NCBI GenBank assembly: GCA_021442845.1
Contig: JABUSD010000042.1
Span: 1-7,981, forward strand
Source of the DNA: Holdemanella sp.
Lineage (GTDB): Bacteria > Bacillota_I > Bacilli_A > Erysipelotrichales > Erysipelotrichaceae
Reading direction: 5' to 3'
Length of the DNA stretch: 7,981 nt
The number at the start of each line of letters is the position of its first letter. Position 1 is the first letter of the stretch. The notes under the pieces were generated by a model. That model was not told the DNA's origin and ran no database searches. It saw nothing but the letters and a program-made list of their open reading frames with translations. A program made the position numbers and the translations under genes. This document shows positions 1 to 7,981 of the stretch, piece after piece.

Positions 1-518
1 AGAAAAAACATCATCAGTTTGTCCATTTTGAAAAGAAGAAGGAAAATAGTGAAGCACCGGATATCATGGAAGATATAATCAGTGAAATCATTCAGATGAA
101 ACCGGGTTATAAATATATTCTAAAAGGTTTATATGAACGTTTATTGAATAATCTGATTCATGATTATCATTTCAATTTAAACGCAAGAGAAAAACAGAAG
201 GCAAAAGATCTGACATTTTTAGAAATAGAAGATTATATAGATAAACATTATAATGAAGTCAATATTAAAATGTTAAGTGATGAATTCCATTATAATGAAG
301 ATTATTATAATCGTTTAATCAAAGAATATAAAGGCTGCACATTCAATGAATATGTTACAAATATACGGCTAAATAAAGCGGCTAGTTATCTAACATCCGG
401 TTATTCTGTAGAAGATGCGATGTATGAAGTCGGTTATTATAGCCGAAGCAACTTTGTCCGTATCTTTAAAGAACACTATGGAGTCTCTCCATCAGTTTAT
501 AAAAAAATGAAGAAGTAG
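1..518 (+). CDS. AraC-family transcriptional regulator, C-terminal part (5' end outside window)
   Basis: The reading frame is open from base 3 through the ATG at 66 to the TAG at 516-518, so the ATG at 66 is probably an internal methionine and the real start lies upstream. The last ~95 residues (about bases 225-515) form an AraC/XylS double helix-turn-helix DNA-binding domain. The first helix pair lies around LSDEFHYNEDYYNRLIKEY. The second contains the family signature GYYSRSNFVRIFKEHYGVSPS, here around bases 432-494. The N-terminal sensing domain, often a cupin in sugar-responsive members, is cut off, so the ligand cannot be judged. There is no terminator of its own: the promoter of the beta-glucoside operon begins at the base after its stop codon. 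It may regulate that operon, but this is inference from position only. AraC family assignment is secure; target and effector are unknown. Confidence 0.9.
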   Translation, partial: KKHHQFVHFEKKKENSEAPDIMEDIISEIIQMKPGYKYILKGLYERLLNNLIHDYHFNLNAREKQKAKDLTFLEIEDYIDKHYNEVNIKMLSDEFHYNEDYYNRLIKEYKGCTFNEYVTNIRLNKAASYLTSGYSVEDAMYEVGYYSRSNFVRIFKEHYGVSPSVYKKMKK

Positions 519-548
519 TTGACAGATATATAGATAGTTTGCTATATT
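519..548 (+). promoter_or_regulatory. Sigma-A-type promoter of the beta-glucoside operon
   Basis: A perfect -35 box TTGACA (519-524) is followed, after an 18-bp spacer, by TATATT (543-548), five of six matches to the -10 consensus. The predicted start of transcription is near 555, only about 9 bases before the RAT hairpin, as expected for an antitermination leader. The -35 box starts at the first base after the araC-like stop codon. No convincing cre (CcpA) site is seen around it. Confidence 0.75.
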
Positions 549-563
549 TTAATTGTTCTAGTA

Positions 564-592
564 GACATGTTACTGGTAAAGCAGGCAGGATC
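564..592 (+). promoter_or_regulatory. RAT (ribonucleic antiterminator) hairpin for a BglG/LicT-type protein
   Basis: The stretch matches the conserved RAT layout. It contains TGTTACTGGTAAAGCAGGCA (568-587), with an upper stem CTG (573-575) pairing with CAG (582-584), loop GTAAAG, the typical asymmetric internal loops, and a basal stem pairing GA (564-565) with TC (591-592). Its 3' edge (588-592) overlaps the 5' arm of the downstream terminator, so the two structures exclude each other. By family knowledge, the dimeric RNA-binding domain of a LicT/BglG protein stabilises this hairpin and so prevents termination. The cognate regulator is encoded at 4046-4888. Confidence 0.92.
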
Positions 593-662
593 GATTAGAA
601 AAGATATAAATACACATCTATTCAGGTGTGGTTTGTAATCTTTTTGAGTCGATCCTTTTTTT
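588..662 (+). terminator. Leader intrinsic terminator (attenuator) controlled by the RAT
   Basis: A long hairpin with a T tail. GGATCGA (588-594) pairs with TCGATCC (649-655), AAAAGAT (599-605) pairs with ATCTTTT (638-644), and an apical stem CACATCT (613-619) pairs with AGGTGTG (624-630) with one G-T wobble. Seven T residues follow (656-662). The 5' arm shares bases 588-592 with the RAT. Without active antiterminator, transcription should stop here. It also lies downstream of the araC-like gene, which has no other terminator, so it may end that transcript too. Confidence 0.92.
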
Positions 663-699
663 GTTAATTTATGCTTCTGGCCACTGTGTGAATTAACAA
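661..699 (+). repeat. 9-bp perfect inverted repeat in the operon leader
   Basis: TTGTTAATT (661-669) and AATTAACAA (691-699) are perfect reverse complements separated by 21 bases, with the palindrome TGGCCA (678-683) near the centre. It lies between the attenuator and the ribosome site at 715-720. It could be a 5'-UTR hairpin on the read-through transcript or a DNA operator. The arms are AT-rich, so chance occurrence is possible. Function is not known. Confidence 0.5.
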
Positions 700-728
700 G
701 CCATTAAGAGAACGAAGGAGAAAATAAT

Positions 729-4030
<3,302 letters not shown>

Positions 4031-4045
4031 ATAAGAGAAGAAAAT

Positions 4046-4888
4046 ATGCCAACAATCAAGAAAGTATTAAACTCTAGTGTAATACTTGCCAATGATGGGG
4101 ATGGCGAAGATTATATCGTCTTATCAAAGGGTATTGGATACGGAAGAAAACCAGGACAATGGGTTGATGTTGAACAGGAAAGTAAAATCTTTGTTCCACA
4201 GACACCCTCGGAAATGAACAATCTGATGGAACTGTTAAACACAATTCCGCCAGTCTATCTGGAAATTGTACGAGATGTTGTGAAAAAAGCAGAAAGTACA
4301 TTCAATACTTCTTTAAATAAGCATATATATCTTGCGCTTACTGACCACATTCAATTTGCGATAGAACGCATAAAGAACAATATGATTATCACAAATCGAG
4401 TATTCTGGGAAATTAAATCGTTCTACGCAAAGGAATATGGCATTGGTAAATACGCTTTAGAGCTGATTAAAGAAAGATTAGATATCAGTCTTCCCGATGA
4501 AGAAGCAGCAAATATTGCTTTTCATATTGTGAATGCACAAAGGGAAGAGAATGTACAATTTGATGCCATGCGAGCAGCAAAACTGATAGGAATGGTAACA
4601 TCGATTGTTACATATACAATGCGAATTGAAGCCAATAAAGATAGTATCCATTATTCCCGTTTTATTACCCATATGCAATATTTTGCAGAACGTTTCTTTA
4701 CAGGACAGACATTGGATTCAGAAGATGATTTCTTATATTCAAATATGGAAGTCAAATATCCAAAGGCAATTGCCTGTGCCGAAAAGATTCGAACTTTATT
4801 GATTAAGGAATATGAAAAGATGATTCCCAATGAAGAAGTGGCTTATCTAGCTATTCATATTCAACGATTAAATGAAAGTAGAAGATAG
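4046..4888 (+). CDS. licT: LicT/BglG-type transcriptional antiterminator (CAT-PRD1-PRD2)
   Basis: An RNA-binding regulator that, when active, dimerises on the RAT at 564-592 and stops formation of the leader terminator. The first ~56 residues are the CAT RNA-binding domain (IKKVLNSSVILANDGDGEDY, then SKGIGYGRKPG). Two PRD domains follow, PRD1 about 65-170 and PRD2 about 172-280. All four regulatory histidines are visible: His101 (LTDHI) and His160 (IAFHIVNAQ) in PRD1, and His209 (FITHMQYFAERF) and His271 (LAIHIQRL) in PRD2. In this family the PTS permease inhibits through PRD1 phosphorylation, while HPr-dependent phosphorylation of PRD2 activates, giving catabolite control. The gene lies 15 bases after the GH1 gene, with only a weak purine-rich ribosome site (AAGAGAAG), which may keep its level low. 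It is the last gene of the operon and so promotes its own expression. Length and domains are complete. Confidence 0.95.
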   Translation: MPTIKKVLNSSVILANDGDGEDYIVLSKGIGYGRKPGQWVDVEQESKIFVPQTPSEMNNLMELLNTIPPVYLEIVRDVVKKAESTFNTSLNKHIYLALTDHIQFAIERIKNNMIITNRVFWEIKSFYAKEYGIGKYALELIKERLDISLPDEEAANIAFHIVNAQREENVQFDAMRAAKLIGMVTSIVTYTMRIEANKDSIHYSRFITHMQYFAERFFTGQTLDSEDDFLYSNMEVKYPKAIACAEKIRTLLIKEYEKMIPNEEVAYLAIHIQRLNESRR

Positions 4889-4918
4889 AGAAAGTGATAA
4901 AAAACTTTCTCTTTTTTT
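4887..4918 (+). terminator. Intrinsic terminator ending the beta-glucoside operon
   Basis: AGAGAAAG (4887-4894) pairs perfectly with CTTTCTCT (4905-4912), and T4895-A4904 can add a ninth pair. A run of T follows (4912-4918). The stem begins inside the TAG stop codon of the antiterminator gene (4886-4888). The hairpin lies within the first codons of the next open frame if that frame is read from the ATG at 4872, which argues for the later start at 4932. Confidence 0.85.
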
Positions 4919-4919
4919 G

Positions 4920-4931
4920 TATAATCAAACT
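4920..4931 (+). promoter_or_regulatory. Possible promoter -10 box for a leaderless mRNA of the next gene
   Basis: A perfect TATAAT (4920-4925) lies directly after the terminator T tract and 6 bases before the ATG at 4932. A start 7 bases after the -10 box would fall on the A of that ATG. No Shine-Dalgarno sequence precedes this ATG. The -35 region is poor: GTGATA at 4894-4899 matches four of six but gives a 20-bp spacer. The T tract makes chance TATA-like sequence more likely, so this call is tentative. Confidence 0.45.
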
Positions 4932-6473
4932 ATGAGAAAACTATTATTTATAATCTCCTGTATTCTTGCAGGATTATTAATTCTATCCAAACAAGTGGAT
5001 TATATACATCCAATGTATGAAACATGCATCTATTATGGAATCCTGGCCTCTTTTGCCATCATATTACGATTGTATTTAGATCATAAGAAAATAGAAGCAG
5101 GGGAATGGTTTCGTAAACTGTTACATACGATACAGTTCTGTTCGATATTTCCATTGGTATTATGCAGTCCAAATTGGCAAAGCGCTGTATTTACTGAATT
5201 GTTATTAGTCATATTAATTGATATCCTTTTGAATATTGTGGAAAGAATCAAACCCGGATTGTTTGGACATCTAATCAATGAAAGACAGAATGGCGAAGGA
5301 TTGAATAGCCTATTCTATACATTCTTAACAATAGCTTTTGTGATGTTTCTTTTATGGGATAATAAGCCATTCATCTTTATCAGTATAGTAGTATGGGGCT
5401 TTTCAGATCGGGCAGCCGCTTTAGTAGGAAAGAAATATGGAAAACATAAATTGTTCTATTTAAAGGAGAGTCCAAAATCACTGGAAGGAACAAGTGCCAA
5501 TTTTATGGTTTCCTTTGTAATCTCTTTTCTACTATTGATAATTCATTATCCATTGATACAGACACTCTTATTTTCTATTGTACTTGCGTTTGTATCTTCC
5601 TTTGTAGAAAGTATCAGTACAAATGGAAATGATACCTTTACCGTACCCATATCCTTAGCTTTTACAAGTCTATTGTTAATTCGATTGAATATGGATACCC
5701 ATTTCATATTCACCTTTATCATCTGTCTATTGGCAGGACTAGGAGCCGGATTATCCACGGGGTTGTGTGGTCTATCAGCAGCTGCAGTGATCGTACCGAT
5801 GTTATTCAGCTTTTTAGATGTGAATGCCTATCAGGCAACAGCCGTTGCCCTTGCAGCCGATGTACTGGCTTCTTTGACAAGTGCCATCATTTATGCAAAA
5901 CATAAGCATATCAATTTAAAATATGGAACGATTATGTTGATATCGATATCCATTATGACAATTGTCGGTTCACTACTTGCTCATCAGGTAGGAAACTTTG
6001 CCTTAGGAAGCATATCGATTTTTGTGACATTCTGTCTTGGTGTTAAATTTATTATTAAACCGATTAAAGAACATACATTTGCTCCAGAAGGAAAAGAGGA
6101 GAAGAAAAAGATTATTGAATCTTTAGTATGTGGAATTGGAATTGGAGGACTCTGTGGCTTTGTCGGAACTGGAGGAGGCACATTAATGTTGATTGTGTTA
6201 ACTTCTGTCATCGGCTTTGATTTAAAGATGGCAGTTGGAACCAGTGTTTATATTATGACTGTAACGGCCTTTATTGGTGCTACAACCCATATTGTTGTGG
6301 CAGGAATTCCCGATTTGACAATCACAATATTGACAATCCTGTTCACCTGGATCTTTGCACAAGTTGGGGCAATCTTTGCAAATCGAGTAAGTGGTGAAAA
6401 AATGAACCGTTCTTGTGGTATTATACTAATGGTATTAGGTATAGCCATGATGATTATGAAATTTATTATGTAG
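4932..6473 (+). CDS. Membrane fusion protein: phytol/dolichol-kinase-like domain plus TauE/SafE permease domain
   Basis: From the ATG at 4932 this is a 513-residue, heavily hydrophobic inner-membrane protein with two recognisable halves. Residues ~1-252 resemble CTP-dependent lipid kinases of the phytol kinase/dolichol kinase/DGK1 group (CdsA-like fold). Motifs are ExxRKxxH (Glu58, Arg61-Lys62, His65), Asp159 in SDRAAALVGKKYGKHKL, KSLEGT (182-187), Glu226, and GNDTFTVP with Asp234. Residues ~255-513 form a TauE/SafE (DUF81) anion permease with its typical internal duplication, repeat one at GLGAGLSTGLCGLSAAA (269-285) and repeat two at GIGIGGLCGFVGTGGGT (401-417). The frame also opens at an ATG at 4872, overlapping the antiterminator gene, but those 20 extra codons read through the terminator and lack a ribosome site, whereas MRKLLFIIS is a typical membrane-protein N terminus. 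Substrates of both halves are unknown. The downstream dipeptidase gene follows after 9 bases, probably in the same transcript. Confidence 0.8.
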   Translation: MRKLLFIISCILAGLLILSKQVDYIHPMYETCIYYGILASFAIILRLYLDHKKIEAGEWFRKLLHTIQFCSIFPLVLCSPNWQSAVFTELLLVILIDILLNIVERIKPGLFGHLINERQNGEGLNSLFYTFLTIAFVMFLLWDNKPFIFISIVVWGFSDRAAALVGKKYGKHKLFYLKESPKSLEGTSANFMVSFVISFLLLIIHYPLIQTLLFSIVLAFVSSFVESISTNGNDTFTVPISLAFTSLLLIRLNMDTHFIFTFIICLLAGLGAGLSTGLCGLSAAAVIVPMLFSFLDVNAYQATAVALAADVLASLTSAIIYAKHKHINLKYGTIMLISISIMTIVGSLLAHQVGNFALGSISIFVTFCLGVKFIIKPIKEHTFAPEGKEEKKKIIESLVCGIGIGGLCGFVGTGGGTLMLIVLTSVIGFDLKMAVGTSVYIMTVTAFIGATTHIVVAGIPDLTITILTILFTWIFAQVGAIFANRVSGEKMNRSCGIILMVLGIAMMIMKFIM

Positions 6474-6482
6474 GAGAAGAGT

Positions 6483-7898
6483 ATGTTAGAAAATTTAAAA
6501 CCATATAATGTATGGAAATATTTTGAAAAGCTATGCAGCATTCCCCATGGTTCCTATAATGAAAAGGGAATCAGTGATTATGTTGTCCAATTTGCCAAAG
6601 AAAGAAATTTAGAAGTTTATCAGGATGAAGTCTATAATGTCATTATTATCAAGGAAGCATCCCAAGGCTATGAGGATAAAAAGCCAATCATTTTACAGGG
6701 ACATATGGATATGGTCTGTGAAAAAGCACCAGGCAGTGACTTTGATTTTGAAAAGGATAGCTTAATCCTGGAAGTCAATGGCGATTATGTCAGTGCCAAA
6801 GATACGACACTAGGTGGTGATGATGGCATTGCTGTTGCGATGGAATTAGCCATTTTAGATGATGATACTTTACAACATCCAAGACTGGAATGCATCTTTA
6901 CTGTCAGTGAAGAAGTAGGATTGGATGGTGCCAAAGCCTTAGATACAACCCCATTAAAAGGAAATTATCTAATCAATATCGATAGTGAAGAAGAAGGCTA
7001 TTTTACCGTAGGATGTGCAGGTGGATGCCGTGTTGATATTTCAAAAGAGATAAAAAAAGTAAATAAGACAGGAAATCTGGTAAAGATAAAAGTGGATGGC
7101 TTAAAAGGTGGACACTCTGGAGTAGAAATCAATAAGAATCTAGGCAATGCCAATAAGATTATGGCAGATGTACTAAAGATGATTAAAGACTTTGATTTAA
7201 TCTCTTTAAAAGGAGGATCCAAAGACAATGCGATCACAAGAGTCTGTGAAGCAGCTATTATAGTAGACCCATTGAAACTATCATGCATAGAAGCCTGTAA
7301 TGCCTATTATAAGGAATTGTATAAGCTTAGTGATCCAGATATAAATATCACATATGAAGTAGTAGGATTAAAAGATGTACAAGTATTAAATGCATTTGAT
7401 AAGGATGAACTGATCTGGTTTATGACCAATCTATCCAATGGTGTCATGAAGATGTCAAAGAATATTAAAGGATTACCAGGAACATCGAGCAATCTAGGGG
7501 TTGTCAATGTAGATGAATCGATTAAATTGACGACATCCCTTCGTTCAGAATCCATCAAGGATAAGGAAACCTTATTAAAGGCTATTAAGCATATGGCAGC
7601 ATTATGTAATTATACAGTCAATGTTCGTGGGGATTATCCAGCCTGGGAATATAAGGAAGATTCCATTCTAAGAGAAAAGATGAAGGAAATCTATGTTTCC
7701 ATGTATGGAAAAGAACCTATAGTCATGAGTATTCATGCTGGATTGGAATGCGGAATCCTATCTTCAAAGATAGAAAATATGGATGCCGTATCGATTGGAC
7801 CAGATATGTTTGATATCCATACCTATGCTGAACGCATCTCCATTTCTTCAGTAGAAAGAGTCTATACCTTTGTTCTTGAAGTTTTAAAATCACTGTAA
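6483..7898 (+). CDS. pepD: Aminoacyl-histidine dipeptidase (PepD, peptidase family M20)
   Basis: A cytoplasmic two-zinc dipeptidase of the PepD/Xaa-His type, acting on carnosine-like and a broad range of other dipeptides. The M20 metal and catalytic residues are all visible: His74 and Asp76 in QGHMDMV, bridging Asp113 in LGGDDGIAVA, catalytic Glu143 with Glu144 in SEEVGLDGA, Asp167 in NIDSEEEG, and His446 in DIHTYAERIS near the C terminus. His211 in GGHSGVEI lies in the lid/dimerisation domain inserted between the catalytic halves. The 471-residue length is close to PepD (~485), and no frame break is seen. The ribosome site AGGAG (6472-6476) overlaps the stop codon of the preceding membrane-protein gene, 6 bases before the ATG, so translation is likely coupled. 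A functional link with that neighbour is not evident. No signal peptide is present. Confidence 0.94.
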   Translation: MLENLKPYNVWKYFEKLCSIPHGSYNEKGISDYVVQFAKERNLEVYQDEVYNVIIIKEASQGYEDKKPIILQGHMDMVCEKAPGSDFDFEKDSLILEVNGDYVSAKDTTLGGDDGIAVAMELAILDDDTLQHPRLECIFTVSEEVGLDGAKALDTTPLKGNYLINIDSEEEGYFTVGCAGGCRVDISKEIKKVNKTGNLVKIKVDGLKGGHSGVEINKNLGNANKIMADVLKMIKDFDLISLKGGSKDNAITRVCEAAIIVDPLKLSCIEACNAYYKELYKLSDPDINITYEVVGLKDVQVLNAFDKDELIWFMTNLSNGVMKMSKNIKGLPGTSSNLGVVNVDESIKLTTSLRSESIKDKETLLKAIKHMAALCNYTVNVRGDYPAWEYKEDSILREKMKEIYVSMYGKEPIVMSIHAGLECGILSSKIENMDAVSIGPDMFDIHTYAERISISSVERVYTFVLEVLKSL

Positions 7899-7913
7899 TC
7901 CAGTGATTTTTTT
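7886..7913 (+). terminator. Intrinsic terminator after pepD
   Basis: AAAATCACTG (7886-7895) pairs perfectly over 10 bp with CAGTGATTTT (7901-7910), with a 5-base loop TAATC (7896-7900) and a T run at 7907-7913. The stop codon TAA of pepD (7896-7898) sits in the loop, so the last codons form the left arm. With A and T runs on both sides it could also work for transcripts entering from the right. Confidence 0.9.
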
Positions 7914-7981
7914 ATACTTTTTAATGAGGTTTTTATAGCTTTCAACAACGCTATTTTAATAAAAAATCATGTGCATATACT
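7914..7981. other. Unassigned 3' flank
   Basis: These 68 AT-rich bases follow the pepD terminator. I see no open frame, promoter pair or repeat that I can support. The window ends here. Confidence 0.6.

Noticed and set aside
66..68. ATG at 66 as the true start of the AraC-family gene
   Set aside because: The frame stays open to the window edge, and no ribosome site is seen before 66; a 150-residue AraC protein lacking a sensing domain is less likely than a truncated view of a longer gene.
425..438. cre-like (CcpA) sequence TGAAGTCGGTTATT
   Set aside because: It differs from the consensus at three fixed positions and lies inside the helix-turn-helix coding sequence, well upstream of the promoter.
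4605..4802. Plus-strand alternative-frame open frame inside licT
   Set aside because: It lies wholly within the PRD2 coding region, has no ribosome site and no recognisable motif.
4872..4931. ATG at 4872 as the start of the membrane fusion gene (20 more residues, overlapping licT by 17 bases)
   Set aside because: No ribosome site precedes it, the extra codons run straight through the terminator hairpin, and the ATG at 4932 gives a typical membrane-protein N terminus. It remains possible through translational coupling to licT.
6248..6541. Minus-strand open frame spanning the junction of the fusion gene and pepD
   Set aside because: It is antisense to two supported genes, has no family resemblance, and its composition mirrors the sense strand.

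Overview
The window looks like chromosomal DNA of a low-GC Bacillota (Firmicutes). A gut Erysipelotrichia-like bacterium is my best guess, from the AT-rich codon use, strong AAGGAG ribosome sites, T-tailed hairpin terminators and PTS-based beta-glucoside use. The genus cannot be read from the sequence. Every supported gene is on the + strand, and no mobile element, tRNA, rRNA or CRISPR array is visible.

Bases 1-518 hold the 3' end of an AraC-family regulator gene whose start lies outside the window. Directly after its stop codon comes a 210-base control region: a promoter (TTGACA / TATATT), a ribonucleic antiterminator (RAT) hairpin of the BglG/LicT/SacY type, an overlapping intrinsic terminator, a 9-bp inverted repeat and a strong ribosome site.

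Bases 729-4888 form a beta-glucoside operon. It encodes a BglF-type PTS permease (domain order IIB-IIC-IIA), a GH1 6-phospho-beta-glucosidase and a LicT/BglG-type antiterminator. The permease imports and phosphorylates a beta-glucoside or cellobiose, and the GH1 enzyme splits the phosphorylated product. The antiterminator, controlled by PTS phosphorylation of its four PRD histidines, should bind the RAT and let transcription pass the leader terminator. This makes a self-contained induction loop, with the regulator encoded last. A hairpin terminator that begins inside the antiterminator stop codon ends the operon.

Bases 4932-7898 appear to be a second, two-gene unit. The first gene encodes an unusual one-chain membrane protein: an N-terminal half resembling CTP-dependent lipid kinases (phytol/dolichol kinase family) joined to a C-terminal TauE/SafE-type anion permease. 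It may be translated from a leaderless mRNA, because a TATAAT box lies 7 nt before its likely ATG and no ribosome site is present. The second gene encodes a PepD-type M20 aminoacyl-histidine dipeptidase and ends in a terminator whose loop contains its own stop codon. The last 68 bases hold nothing I can identify.

The most novel item is the kinase-like/TauE-SafE fusion. The sugar operon is a clean, well-understood system.
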